A DNA stretch of 49,279 nt from a virus. The position numbers were made by a program, and so were the translations under genes. The stretch spans positions 1 to 49,279 of IMG/VR virus record IMGVR_UViG_3300011013_000021; one strand, written 5' to 3'. The notes under the pieces were generated by a model that was not told the origin of the DNA, made no database searches, and saw only the letters and a program-made list of their open reading frames with translations. Of this stretch, positions 38,987 through 48,174 are shown one piece after another (the first letter of the stretch is position 1; every line of letters begins with the position of its first letter).

Positions 38987-39307
38987 TTATTTTTGCATTT
39001 TAATTTCAATTCGAGGTAAATATTCTGATGTTGCATTCCAGCAGGATTGCAATCCAAAAACCAAGCCGCATGAAAGCGTGAACATCAATAAAATTTCTGC
39101 TAGTGTTAAGCTTCGTCTTACCACTCTAGTTTGAATATTTTGATTTCTTTGTTGATTGGGTAGTGGTTGTGGAATAGATGGCTGAGGCGTATTTCGGCGT
39201 TCTAAAACCTGTCTGACGGCTAATTCTTTTGCCTGCCTTTTCATTTCCGCAATCATTTCCGGAGAAAATTGGGGAGTATTTTCAACCTGTGGTTCTTGGT
39301 TTTCCAT
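38987..39307 (-). CDS. Membrane-anchored small protein, 106 aa
   Basis: The ATG at 39307 (MENQEPQ) leaves room for a divergent promoter; a longer start at 39337 exists. The cytoplasmic part is Pro/Gln/Arg-rich and one transmembrane helix lies around residues 72-92. It may be a holin, spanin-like or anchor protein beside the fibres. Unknown family. Confidence 0.6.
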   Translation of the reverse strand: MENQEPQVENTPQFSPEMIAEMKRQAKELAVRQVLERRNTPQPSIPQPLPNQQRNQNIQTRVVRRSLTLAEILLMFTLSCGLVFGLQSCWNATSEYLPRIEIKMQK

Positions 39308-39357
39308 GATCGGTTTAATTTTTTTATAGACTAGCATTAAATTAAATGTATTGCGTT
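39308..39357. promoter_or_regulatory. Fifty-base divergent promoter
   Basis: The short AT-rich region between divergent genes contains TATAGA and TTTAAT-like elements. It would be the natural operator site for the HTH protein encoded on the right. Confidence 0.4.
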
Positions 39358-39765
39358 ATGAATGGCATTAAAAAAGCAATAGAAGATGTAGCCCATGAAC
39401 TTAAAAGTATAAAAAATGTACTTAATTCAATGTGGTATGACAATCACCCCGATAAAACCTCCTCGTCCCTTTGCCCCGATGCCTATGCAGATGAATATAT
39501 TTCCACTGAAGAATGCGGCAGAAGATTAAATATTTCTGATCAAACAATTAGAAACTGGATTGCGCTTGGCAGAAGCAAGCCAGATGCTGGCTGGAAAGAA
39601 GGCGTCCACTATATCAATATAGTTCCCGATGGTCAAAGAAAAGCAATTATAAGAATCCCATGGAATCAGGTCATACAATCATTTATCAAAAATAAAAAAA
39701 TTGAGTCTTCCGATCTTTATAAAAAAAAGCCTTTATATAAAACATCTCATAAGGACTTAATTTAA
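39358..39765 (+). CDS. HTH regulator or excisionase-like protein, 135 aa
   Basis: The middle (YISTEECGRRLNISDQTIRNW, given here in part) fits a MerR/excisionase winged-helix start, followed by WIALGR and a beta wing (RKAIIRIPW). The tail is Lys-rich. It heads a plus operon through dcd and is divergent to a membrane-protein gene, so autoregulation is plausible. Confidence 0.65.
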   Translation: MNGIKKAIEDVAHELKSIKNVLNSMWYDNHPDKTSSSLCPDAYADEYISTEECGRRLNISDQTIRNWIALGRSKPDAGWKEGVHYINIVPDGQRKAIIRIPWNQVIQSFIKNKKIESSDLYKKKPLYKTSHKDLI

Positions 39766-39766
39766 A

Positions 39767-40225
39767 ATGGCTAATCGTTTTGATAATTTGGATCTAGAAT
39801 CCATAACATTAGATAATTTCAAAGAAAAGCTACCGGTTTCTTTGGTCAAGCAGGTGTCTTGTTTTTTGCCTCCAGAGGGATCCTTTGATTCAAAGTGCCT
39901 TCAAAGGTATCTTGAAAATTTAAAAAACTATGAGCAGGAGGATGAAGGATTTCAAATGACTCTGGCAAATAGATTGAGAATGGCTTTTAGAGATATGAAG
40001 CCGGATACAATCTGCGGTAAGTTTCCCTTGGCGGAACTTCCCTTAAAACGTCGATTAAGGTGTGTAGCAGAATATTTAATTAGGTCTGGTGAATTTGATA
40101 AATTAAAAGACGAGAATGGCAAGTTGATTAAAAAAAGAGGCAATCTTGGTAAATTAGTTGTAATATACAGGCCTCTTCCAAAACTATTAGAATCTTTATC
40201 TAAACAAGGATTGTTTAAAAAATGA
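39767..40225 (+). CDS. Unknown protein, 152 aa
   Basis: The helical, Leu/Lys-rich soluble protein starts one base after the HTH gene and overlaps the next gene by four bases (ATGA). No family is recognised. Confidence 0.6.
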   Translation: MANRFDNLDLESITLDNFKEKLPVSLVKQVSCFLPPEGSFDSKCLQRYLENLKNYEQEDEGFQMTLANRLRMAFRDMKPDTICGKFPLAELPLKRRLRCVAEYLIRSGEFDKLKDENGKLIKKRGNLGKLVVIYRPLPKLLESLSKQGLFKK

Positions 40226-40602
40226 ACAACAGAGAAAAGTTAATTCGAGCAACCCTTGGAAAAGACATTGATGAAGAAAAAGTAAAGATGCTTGAAACAA
40301 CATCTAAATTTATTTTAGGTGATATGTGTAAAATGTATAGAAAGTTTTGGATGCACGAGGGTCCTGGGGTACTTTGTTTTCAGCCAGATGGTGAGCGTAC
40401 TGTTTTCTTTTTAACACTAAAAGAAATTCATGCAGCCGAAGAAGAGTGTGAATCTCAAAACAATGGTGATTTAGCTGAAACCTTTAGAAGGATTCTGGCG
40501 GCCGCTCAAAAAATAAATCCAGAAGAAAAAGCAGCGTACATCATCAATGATGATAGTGGAATACGTTATTTTGAAGTTGAGTATGAAAAAGATAAACAAT
40601 AA
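40222..40602 (+). CDS. Unknown protein, 126 aa
   Basis: The sequence is acidic and alpha/beta, with no recognised motif. It is tightly coupled on both sides (ATGA upstream, TAATG with the methyltransferase-like gene downstream). Confidence 0.6.
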   Translation: MNNREKLIRATLGKDIDEEKVKMLETTSKFILGDMCKMYRKFWMHEGPGVLCFQPDGERTVFFLTLKEIHAAEEECESQNNGDLAETFRRILAAAQKINPEEKAAYIINDDSGIRYFEVEYEKDKQ

Positions 40603-41192
40603 TGGCAATACCCAATATTCGTTATGGTCTAGATGAAGACCGAGAATATATAACAAACTATGATTTAACCTCTGCTGCGCACGAACTACTGGGAGGCATT
40701 GAGTTAGATGTTGCTAGTTCAAATTTTGCTAATGAGCATATAGAGGCTGAAAATTATTTTACCCCAACCGACGATGGGTTAAACTTACAGGATTGGTTTG
40801 GTCGTGTGTATTTATTTCCTCCGGCGGGGGCTTACTTTTGGCATAAAAAAGAAGATCGCTGGAAGATGACCAGGGCTTCTTCTCCTAGTCTGGTTTCATC
40901 ACATGCTGTTTGGTTTAGAAAACTTTATAAATCTTGGTGGAATGGTGACATTGAACAAGGTTTATATTTTACAAATTGTCCTGATATGATTCGATATGAA
41001 CAAAAAATTTTTGATTTTCCTGTGTGCATTTTAAAAACCGCACCTACTTTAATTAAAAAGACGAGTAAAGGTGTAACAGAGCAGCGCACTTGTACTTCTC
41101 TTTTGGTTTATCTTCAGCCAAAACAGGATCCCACTTCTAGTACTGAAAAATTTATTGAAATTTACTCCCCAAAAGGGAGGATTATTGTTTAA
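40602..41192 (+). CDS. Phage Dam-like methyltransferase fold, 196 aa, altered catalytic motif
   Basis: The opening LTSAAHELLGGIELDVASS, then AENYFTPTDDGL and W-F-G-R-V-Y-L-F-P-P-A match phage N6-adenine methyltransferases (Dam family). The catalytic D/N-P-P-Y/F has become F-P-P-A. The later TNCPDM and tail fit weakly. Either the catalytic motif is unusual or the enzyme has lost activity and serves another role. It lies in a coupled operon with dcd. Confidence 0.6.
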   Translation: MAIPNIRYGLDEDREYITNYDLTSAAHELLGGIELDVASSNFANEHIEAENYFTPTDDGLNLQDWFGRVYLFPPAGAYFWHKKEDRWKMTRASSPSLVSSHAVWFRKLYKSWWNGDIEQGLYFTNCPDMIRYEQKIFDFPVCILKTAPTLIKKTSKGVTEQRTCTSLLVYLQPKQDPTSSTEKFIEIYSPKGRIIV

Positions 41193-41219
41193 TGTAGTTA
41201 TACAAGGAAAGTACACTTC

Positions 41220-41807
41220 ATGTCAGTGTTGTCAGATTGGGAAATTAAAGAGCTTGCTGAACAGCATGAAATGATTTCTCCTTTTATTGATTATTCTTGT
41301 AAAGAAAAAAATGGCAAACGTATTCTCAGCTACGGTCTTGGTTCTTATGGCTATGATATTCGTTTATCTCCTAGCCAATGCTTAATCTTTGGCGGTACTC
41401 AAAGAGGAGATTGTGATCCTAAAAATTTTGATACGGATATTTTAAAGCCAGCTGAGTTATTAGAAGATGAAAACGGTCAATATTTTATCCTGCCTCCCTA
41501 TGGTTATTGCCTTGGCGTTGCGCAAGAACACTTAAAGCTTCCCAGGAATGTAACAGTAGTTGCTGTCGGAAAATCTACTTACGCTAGATCGGGAATTCTT
41601 GTTAACATTACTCCAGCTGAAGCTGGCTGGGAAGGATACCTTACTCTAGAAATTAGTAATTGTACTGGTTTGTTTAACAGGATTTATGCTGACGAAGGAA
41701 TTACACAGTTAATATTTCATCGCGGTAAACCTTGTGCTGTTAGTTACCAGGACAGAAAAGGTAAGTATCAAAGCCAAAAGAAAGAGGTAGTTTTTTCAAA
41801 GGTTTAA
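41220..41807 (+). CDS. dcd: dCTP deaminase, 195 aa
   Basis: The signature GKSTYARSG and then EAGWEGYLTLEISN are the conserved core of dCTP deaminases, with the catalytic Glu in the VNITPAEAGWEG segment. It converts dCTP to dUTP for dTTP synthesis or for altered pools. No dUTPase domain is seen. It is convergent with the next gene with a four-base overlap. Confidence 0.85.
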   Translation: MSVLSDWEIKELAEQHEMISPFIDYSCKEKNGKRILSYGLGSYGYDIRLSPSQCLIFGGTQRGDCDPKNFDTDILKPAELLEDENGQYFILPPYGYCLGVAQEHLKLPRNVTVVAVGKSTYARSGILVNITPAEAGWEGYLTLEISNCTGLFNRIYADEGITQLIFHRGKPCAVSYQDRKGKYQSQKKEVVFSKV

Positions 41808-42142
41808 CCGTAAGGTTTACCTGAAAATCGTTTTGGTTTTTCTGCGTAGTTTGTTCCGCCTCCGCGACCAAATCGATCTCCATCAAAATAACCGGGTACA
41901 TCTCCCCCTTCACCAAGGGGGTAATCTATTTCTGCTTTTTGTCTAAATTTATTTGCTGATTTAACTGCTCGCATGAATTTAGCTACGCGTTTTTGTTTAT
42001 CATTTGTTCGACGAACAATACCTGCATCTCTTTCGTCTACTCTTCTTAAGTCTGTATCGTAAATTCTTTCCGGATTTAAATCAGTTACTTCACTACCAGA
42101 ACTTGCGGAATCTTTTAAAGGATCGTAATTTAGGTCGAACAA
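41804..42142 (-). CDS. Unknown protein, 112 aa (TTG start)
   Basis: The Asp/Arg/Gly-rich product, with a Lys/Arg-rich middle, could be a virion or scaffolding protein. The TTG start at 42142 follows no strong ribosome site. A short ATG frame from 42164 (23 codons) overlaps in another phase, so the true start is uncertain. Confidence 0.5.
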   Translation of the reverse strand: MFDLNYDPLKDSASSGSEVTDLNPERIYDTDLRRVDERDAGIVRRTNDKQKRVAKFMRAVKSANKFRQKAEIDYPLGEGGDVPGYFDGDRFGRGGGTNYAEKPKRFSGKPYG

Positions 42143-42198
42143 TTTCTTTATCTGATTTTGCCATAGTATTATTGTAAGAGAAGTAAATCAAACTAAAA

Positions 42199-42555
42199 AT
42201 GTTAATGAATGCTGCGGGATTTTTGGATAGCTTTGTTCAAGATGAAGTTAGTTGTCGTTGTTTGACTGAAGCCGATTTTGGTCAACCTCTTGATAACACA
42301 GATAACGATGTGCCTCTGTATGATATGTATAATCGTGGTCTTGTAGCATGCGAAACGGGGATGGAAAGGAAAAATCTAGCATTAGAGGGGATGAGCAGGC
42401 CGGGGAAGACTGGTTACATTCCAGCAGTCGAAGAGGCACACATGTATCCGGGGACTCTTCCTATGTCGAGCGAGAGGGTGGGAATGAACCTTCCATCAGC
42501 GGATGTGACGATGGAGGGCATCAGATCCCTTCAGCGCCGTGGTTTGGTGATGTAG
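42199..42555 (+). CDS. Unknown protein, 118 aa
   Basis: The product is Met/Gly/Pro-rich and acidic with no recognised motif. It overlaps the start of the DUF3310 frame by about 200 bases in another phase. Composition is ordinary, so I regard it as the real gene in that overlap. Confidence 0.5.
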   Translation: MLMNAAGFLDSFVQDEVSCRCLTEADFGQPLDNTDNDVPLYDMYNRGLVACETGMERKNLALEGMSRPGKTGYIPAVEEAHMYPGTLPMSSERVGMNLPSADVTMEGIRSLQRRGLVM

Positions 42556-42881
42556 TAAATAAGCAACTGGAATCAGTTGTTTTCGAGGTTTCAGGTGACG
42601 CTGATACCGAAATCCATAAACTTAGTCGCTATCCAAGTCATATTGTTAATACATATGACTACGACAACAATATTGAAAATATGATTAATCATCCACCTCA
42701 TTATTCTTCTGGTGGATTTGAATGCATTGAAGCAATCGAAGCGCAGCTAACCAAAGAAGAATATAGAGGGTACCTAAAAGGTAACGTTGCCAAATATATC
42801 TGGAGAGAAAAGCATAAAGGGGGTGTTGAGTCTTTAAAAAAAGCTCAGTGGTACTTGACACGTTTAATTGATACTAATTAA
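42348..42881 (+). CDS. DUF3310 (SaV-like) protein, up to 177 aa
   Basis: The C-terminal 66 residues match DUF3310: NHPPHY, CIEAIEAQL, GNVAKYIWR and LKKAQWYLTRLI. The domain is widespread in phages and has been described as nucleotide-kinase-related. The domain proper begins at the in-frame ATG 42681, so the first 111 codons may be untranslated or belong to another phase. The N-terminal part overlaps the 118-aa gene. Confidence 0.7.
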   Translation: MRNGDGKEKSSIRGDEQAGEDWLHSSSRRGTHVSGDSSYVEREGGNEPSISGCDDGGHQIPSAPWFGDVVNKQLESVVFEVSGDADTEIHKLSRYPSHIVNTYDYDNNIENMINHPPHYSSGGFECIEAIEAQLTKEEYRGYLKGNVAKYIWREKHKGGVESLKKAQWYLTRLIDTN

Positions 42882-43168
42882 ACAATTTCAAAGGGATCAT
42901 CTTCTTCGTCGTCATCATCTTGTATCATGCAAGCTGCAAGTTCAGCTAGCTCTAATTCAGTGGGGACATCAAAGTCTATTTTAATGTTCTCACTATCCAT
43001 GATTTCTTTTATAGCTTGCCACTCTAGCAGTCGTTGATGATAGAGATTCAAGAGAGCAGAATGCAGTTCTTCCCAAGTCATATCTTGGGCTTGAATCTCC
43101 GCCTTGCGCATCGAAAACTGCAGCTCTAATGGAAGAATAAACTCTTGAGCTTCGGGAATACTATCCAT
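42878..43168 (-). CDS. nblA: NblA-like phycobilisome-degradation protein, 96 aa
   Basis: Residues about 12-56 follow the NblA pattern: LxLELQFSxR, xxQAQDM, LxxALLNLYHQRL, then a charged helix. NblA docks phycobilisome subunits onto the Clp protease so that antenna pigments are degraded. Phage nblA genes occur in freshwater cyanophages. Here the usual 55-65 residues are extended by an acidic tail (DDDDEEDD), which is unusual. It is convergent with the DUF3310 gene (four-base overlap). Confidence 0.6.
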   Translation of the reverse strand: MDSIPEAQEFILPLELQFSMRKAEIQAQDMTWEELHSALLNLYHQRLLEWQAIKEIMDSENIKIDFDVPTELELAELAACMIQDDDDEEDDPFEIV

Positions 43169-43193
43169 TAGTTTTGGTTTTCTTTTCTCTATT

Positions 43194-43817
43194 CTAATCT
43201 AACCAGAATCCTTTATTAACATCGAATTCATTGCCAAAATCCGCCAGGATTTGGGGAGCAATGTTTTCTTCTAACTTTCGAATTGCTCTAACTTGATTTG
43301 GTGTTGCCACATAATTACGAAAAGCATGTAATAAAATTTCAGTTGACCCCCATGCTGAATCATTTAATTCACTAAAAAATAATTTAATTTCTTCTCTTCT
43401 TCTGTCTACTAAATTACCAATAACATTATGATCACAATCAAAGATCCATCTAGAAAATTGTGTGGCAACCTCAAGCCAATCTTCGTTTTCAATGTGCTCT
43501 GAAATACAAGTAAATAAAAATGGCGACCATCCAATTGAATGTATAAAAGAAACTAGCGCCTCACGCATTGATTCATCAATATTTAAATTTAATTTATCTA
43601 AATCCTTGTTAATTAAATTAATTTCACTATTTAAATATTCCAGTGCCTTTTCTTCGGTGCAACGGTGCTCACCGCTTACTGCTTCACCATCAGGATAGTA
43701 TTGTGTTCCATAGCCAATGGTAAAGGGGGCGTCACCAGTGCATGGATCTGGATATGCCTTTTCATTGAATCCTTCATATTTACATATCAAATCTATCGCA
43801 TTTGAAAAATTCAACAT
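43194..43817 (-). CDS. GH24 phage lysozyme, 207 aa
   Basis: The N-terminal 140 residues follow T4-type lysozyme: KYEGF (catalytic Glu15), YPD (Asp24) and TIGYGT (Thr33), with the expected Glu-to-Asp spacing. A C-terminal extension of about 60 residues (WGSTEILLHAFRNY) is not part of the catalytic fold and may bind cell wall. It is a second, separate lytic enzyme besides the GH73-C39 protein. Confidence 0.85.
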   Translation of the reverse strand: MLNFSNAIDLICKYEGFNEKAYPDPCTGDAPFTIGYGTQYYPDGEAVSGEHRCTEEKALEYLNSEINLINKDLDKLNLNIDESMREALVSFIHSIGWSPFLFTCISEHIENEDWLEVATQFSRWIFDCDHNVIGNLVDRRREEIKLFFSELNDSAWGSTEILLHAFRNYVATPNQVRAIRKLEENIAPQILADFGNEFDVNKGFWLD

Positions 43818-43851
43818 GTTAATGATAAATCATTATCAATAATATAACAAT

Positions 43852-43962
43852 TTATTTGCCTTGTCCACGTAATTTTTTTCTTCCGTGATTGCTTTTTGAG
43901 TGCTTACCCTGTCCTTGGCTCGTTTTTTTGGGAGATCCTTGAATGTAGCTTTGATTTTTCAT
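43852..43962 (-). CDS. Small basic peptide, 36 aa
   Basis: The strongly basic, Ser/Gly/Lys-rich peptide (GKHSKSNHGRKK) starts with a four-base overlap after the preceding ORF. It resembles a DNA- or RNA-binding tail. Function unknown. Confidence 0.5.
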   Translation of the reverse strand: MKNQSYIQGSPKKTSQGQGKHSKSNHGRKKLRGQGK

Positions 43963-44138
43963 TCGTCTTTCAAAGAGGCTTCACATAGCATACTAAATAA
44001 AAATGTTTTCAGTTGCAAGTAATCTTCTTGTTGTTCAGCGGGTCTTGCTGGAGAGCCAGGCCAATTTTTAATTGCATCGCAAACGGCATCGTATAATGTA
44101 CGAATGCTTAACAAATCCAGTTCACATTTAATTACCAT
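43959..44138 (-). CDS. Unknown small protein, 59 aa
   Basis: The helical acidic protein (MVIKCELDLLSIRTL start) overlaps the neighbouring gene's stop by seven bases and the next ORF by four. The overlaps indicate real coupling. No family is recognised. Confidence 0.55.
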   Translation of the reverse strand: MVIKCELDLLSIRTLYDAVCDAIKNWPGSPARPAEQQEDYLQLKTFLFSMLCEASLKDE

Positions 44139-44431
44139 TTTACTTTATGCGACCAGTAACGTGCGGAAAATTTATCAGGATTAGAGTCTTGTGCATTATG
44201 TCTTGCGTAATATGATTTTTTTCTTGCTTTATCTTTGGCTGTTTTAGGGTTCTTACCTGCACCCTTTACGCCTTGCTGACCGAAGCGTATAATTTTTTCC
44301 TTCCCATCTTTGCATGCCTTCACTACATGCGACTTGGTGGCGTGGCCGGGTGTCTTACGTGGCTTGTTGCAGGCCATGTCTTCTTTTGCTAGCTTTGCAG
44401 CTTTAGCTGCTTTTTTTCTTTTATTAGACAT
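44132..44431 (-). CDS. Basic virion or DNA-associated protein, 99 aa
   Basis: The Lys-rich N-terminus is followed by CNKPRKTPGHATKSHVVKAC, RFGQQGVKGAG and a C-terminal YWSHKVKW. This ordering recurs in hypothetical proteins of marine and aquatic phages that I recall, but I know no function. It is a likely DNA-binding or virion component. It overlaps the 1248-aa gene by eight bases. Confidence 0.65.
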   Translation of the reverse strand: MSNKRKKAAKAAKLAKEDMACNKPRKTPGHATKSHVVKACKDGKEKIIRFGQQGVKGAGKNPKTAKDKARKKSYYARHNAQDSNPDKFSARYWSHKVKW

Positions 44432-47400
44432 TAGGCTTAATAAATGAAGTGAATTCTGCTAAGAAACCTTTGGCTGTATCAGACATATCTTCTTCTTCAT
44501 CATAACTCCCAAATATATCAAAAAACCCTTCTTCTCTTTCTCTTGTTTCAGAGCTATCTTCTTCTTCATCAAAATCTTCAAGAAAAGTATTAAAAGTTCC
44601 CAGGGCGGTAAATGGGTCACTCATCTCTTCTGAATCAAAGGCAAACTTAAATCCCTTTGGGTCTGAGATCGTTGCAATTAATTCAAGGTCTTCTCGGTTT
44701 TGATCTGGTGCAAACGTCTCAAAAAATTCACTTTCAGATCCTTGATACCCCGCATCTTGAAAAAATTTATATAATTGTGTGTCTGCAACTCCCCCTGTTT
44801 CTTTAAAGTCTTCTGGTCTTTGAATATAAGTAATACCTAAAACTTCTTGAGTTGGTTCTTTTCTTCTTTCGTTTAGATATTTAATCTGTTCCCGAATGGC
44901 TTGGGCTGTACCAGTTCTAATGTTTTGAACAATATATTCTTTTAATTCATCCAATGTTCCTTTGAATCCTTCCAGGCCAACTTCTTTCAGGGCTTTTTCG
45001 TATTCTTCAGCATTAGCTGGATCTAAGCCTATTAAAAATTCATCAGCAAACTCTTCAGGTGTTATAAAGCGACCGAAGACACTGTTGACCTGAGTTGCTC
45101 TATCTGTTAATACTTGAACTAATTTTCCATCTAAAAAATCTTGAATGCTTGTTGCATTAAAGTAATCTTCTGCTGGGTCAAAATTATAGTTTCCGTCGCC
45201 AGTCTTATAGCCTAAGAGATCAAAGTGTAATTTTGCAAAATCTTCTGCATTATTAAGATCATAGCCATAGCGATATGCTTGTTGTGCCCACGTACCATAA
45301 TTTGGTGTTCCTTCAGGGGCATTTGCATTTACCAGTGAATCAGGGTTATTTTTTGCTATTTCCCAATCCCTATTAATAATTTCTGCTTGATTTATATATT
45401 TTTCGGGAGGGTTTTCAGTATCAATGGTACTTGTTCCCCTTTCTTTTATTGTTTCAATTGGATTCATGTAGTACTCATAATCAAAACTTCTTTGTTGCCC
45501 CTCCAATGGTTGCAGTACATCTTTGAGATATTCTTCTGATGCTGCTCTACCGGCATCACGTATAGCACTTGCAAAGTCTTCTGTTTGAAATGGATTTTTT
45601 TCTTTTTGTCTAACATCCATATATTCAACAAATTCATCCATTGAGCGAGATGTATTAAACCTAGGTTTTAAATAATCGTTTAAAAAAGAACGTAAAAATC
45701 TGCCATTAATGGCTTGCTCTTCATCATTTATTGTTACAACAAAGGCCTCTTCTCCTGTTTCTTCCTGCAAAGTTCTATCAAGTTCATCGATATCATCTTT
45801 ATGTGTTTGCAGTAGTTCTTCTAGTTCTTTATTGTTATCAGCTTTGGAAATCGTTTCATTGGAAACATGTTGAATAATATTTTTTATTTCATTTAGATAT
45901 GCGCTTTCTTCTGTTTCAGTATTTAGAAAATCATTTAATTCCTGAGAGCTTGAGAAGCCTGCTTCATTTAAAAAGTCTTGATTATATTTGTCAACTTGTT
46001 CTATGGTAATTTCACCTGTTTCTGGATTTTCCACCTCAACTTCTTCTGTTTCATACATATCAAAAAGAGGATAACGGTGTTGTGTTTTTTTATATGCTTC
46101 TAATATGTCTTGTCCTTTTTCTAAAGGTTCAAATTTTTCAATATTATCCAGATAGTATTGAGTGTTGTAGTTTCTAGATAAATTATTTTCAAACCAATTT
46201 TCCCAGTTATATTCAACACTGTTATTAACACCGACCAGGTCTTTAACGTTTTTTTCTAAATCTGCTCTGTATTTAGATGCATTACTACTTGTTAAGGGAA
46301 GTAATCCGCCTATTCCCGTATCATTTAATAAAGAATCCGTAATGGTAGATGCAGCATTAAATACTTCATCAAAGCTGCCAAAACCCTTTAAAAAGGCTAG
46401 ATTTGCTTCTTCGGCTCTTTGTTTTTCAATTTCTGAAAGTGTTCTTTTTAATGCATCTTCTGTTAATGCACCAAATTTTCTGATTTCTTTTTTACTTTCA
46501 TCACTAACAAAAGAATTTATAACATCTTCGGCATCTGTAATCCTAAGCTCTGCATCATAATTTTCATCTTCATTTCTAATATCTTCTAGTATTTTTGCGT
46601 GTCTTTTTGCTGTTTCATTGTCTGGATCGTTTAATGCATCTGAAGCGGATATTCTTAATAGGTTTAAAAAATGTAATGGCTTTTCTTGATTAAGTTCAAA
46701 TAAAGGAATGCCATCTTCCCAGGTATATTGGTTCTGTAAATTCTTCCATTCTTCGCTTTCGCCTCCCATTGCTAGTTGATATTCCTCTCGCAACCTATTG
46801 AAAACTTCTCCCTCTTGTTCGAGAAGTTCACGAATCAAAGCGTCTTCATCGTCTCTTCCGACACCCAGTTGAATATTTCGAACGTTTTGTAGATCGCTAT
46901 CAGTAACAAAATCAACACCTTTGTCAACAAGCTGTTCTGGTTTAATAAAATTACCTTCTTCATCTTTAGCACCATAGGCTAATATTTCATATGGACTATT
47001 GCCTCTGACTTGTTCGCCATTTTGAGTTCTAATTCTGTAATCATTACGATAAAAATTATCAGGAAGATATGTTTCGAAGGGAGTTTCTGCTCTTCTGGTG
47101 GTTGTGTCTACTCCATATAAATGCAACATATCAACATCATCTGTTTTGACAATCTTCTCCCATTGTTGTTTCGGTCCGTATTCTAGGTTTATTAAAGCTT
47201 CTTGGTTCTCATAGTATTGACTATCAAATTTATCTCTTGCATCGCCTAATCTTTCGTAAGGAGTTTCTTGATATAATTCCTCGGAAAGCTCTGACGGCGT
47301 TAAATCGGCACTTACATAAAACTCTCTAAAGGCATTTTCTAAACCCCTTGGATCACTAATACCTTCCCTTTGCAATTCTTCTAATAATTTATCTCTATTT

Positions 47401-48170
47401 TTTGTATAATCACCACTATATTCATTTTGACTTTTATCTAAAGTTGCTTGGGCAGCTGCTTTTGCCAGGGCATTAACACCTTTTTGGATTTTTAAATCAT
47501 TTTGATAATTCGTAAGTTTTTCATCGTATATGTTTTTTGATACACTATATACTTCGTTATCGGCGTCAAACTTTTTTTTAATTTCTCCAGCTCTCTTTAT
47601 TAAAAGATTACCAACCTCTCTTGCTCTGTCACTCGGACCTTGAGGAGTAACGTAACGTCCATCAGGATAGGCGTAACCAATTGCTCTATGGTTGCCAGGT
47701 ATGGGTCTGCCTTCCTCCGCATATTGAACACGTGCGTCTTTTATCTGTTGATCGTTTGGTATATAAGCTGTTACTACATAATTATTAAATTGAGGTTGAA
47801 CGGGCGCTGCGCCAGGGGGTACCGGGGTGGTATTAGTAGCTTCTAGGGGTACTTCTATCGTAATTCCATTACTTAAAGTAACAGGAAATTTTGCATCTTT
47901 TTTGAATCGAACGTAAGCCAATGGATACGATGTATCTCTATTGTCTAAAGTTGTTTCTTTGATTTCTGTAGATGTTGGATAAAAGTTTTCTGCTGGGATT
48001 TGATTTTGTGGAACTGTATTAGTCGGCGCTGATGTAGCCGGCGGTGATGTAGCTGGTGATGTAGCTGGTGGTGATGTGGTTGGAGCAACTGTAATGTTGG
48101 GATTATTTTGTACTTGAGGCGTATTTATTGCACCACCAAACGGACCGGGATTAAGAATAGTAAAGGTCAT
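44424..48170 (-). CDS. Large virion protein, 1248 aa
   Basis: The N-terminal 60 residues hold TSPPATS repeats, then a long acidic, Asn/Glu/Asp-rich series of helices without recognised domains. Size, composition and position among structural genes suggest a tail, tape-measure-like or internal virion protein. No transmembrane segment typical of tape measures is obvious. The C-terminus is very acidic. Confidence 0.75.
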   Translation of the reverse strand: MTFTILNPGPFGGAINTPQVQNNPNITVAPTTSPPATSPATSPPATSAPTNTVPQNQIPAENFYPTSTEIKETTLDNRDTSYPLAYVRFKKDAKFPVTLSNGITIEVPLEATNTTPVPPGAAPVQPQFNNYVVTAYIPNDQQIKDARVQYAEEGRPIPGNHRAIGYAYPDGRYVTPQGPSDRAREVGNLLIKRAGEIKKKFDADNEVYSVSKNIYDEKLTNYQNDLKIQKGVNALAKAAAQATLDKSQNEYSGDYTKNRDKLLEELQREGISDPRGLENAFREFYVSADLTPSELSEELYQETPYERLGDARDKFDSQYYENQEALINLEYGPKQQWEKIVKTDDVDMLHLYGVDTTTRRAETPFETYLPDNFYRNDYRIRTQNGEQVRGNSPYEILAYGAKDEEGNFIKPEQLVDKGVDFVTDSDLQNVRNIQLGVGRDDEDALIRELLEQEGEVFNRLREEYQLAMGGESEEWKNLQNQYTWEDGIPLFELNQEKPLHFLNLLRISASDALNDPDNETAKRHAKILEDIRNEDENYDAELRITDAEDVINSFVSDESKKEIRKFGALTEDALKRTLSEIEKQRAEEANLAFLKGFGSFDEVFNAASTITDSLLNDTGIGGLLPLTSSNASKYRADLEKNVKDLVGVNNSVEYNWENWFENNLSRNYNTQYYLDNIEKFEPLEKGQDILEAYKKTQHRYPLFDMYETEEVEVENPETGEITIEQVDKYNQDFLNEAGFSSSQELNDFLNTETEESAYLNEIKNIIQHVSNETISKADNNKELEELLQTHKDDIDELDRTLQEETGEEAFVVTINDEEQAINGRFLRSFLNDYLKPRFNTSRSMDEFVEYMDVRQKEKNPFQTEDFASAIRDAGRAASEEYLKDVLQPLEGQQRSFDYEYYMNPIETIKERGTSTIDTENPPEKYINQAEIINRDWEIAKNNPDSLVNANAPEGTPNYGTWAQQAYRYGYDLNNAEDFAKLHFDLLGYKTGDGNYNFDPAEDYFNATSIQDFLDGKLVQVLTDRATQVNSVFGRFITPEEFADEFLIGLDPANAEEYEKALKEVGLEGFKGTLDELKEYIVQNIRTGTAQAIREQIKYLNERRKEPTQEVLGITYIQRPEDFKETGGVADTQLYKFFQDAGYQGSESEFFETFAPDQNREDLELIATISDPKGFKFAFDSEEMSDPFTALGTFNTFLEDFDEEEDSSETREREEGFFDIFGSYDEEEDMSDTAKGFLAEFTSFIKPNV

Positions 48171-48174
48171 TTAT

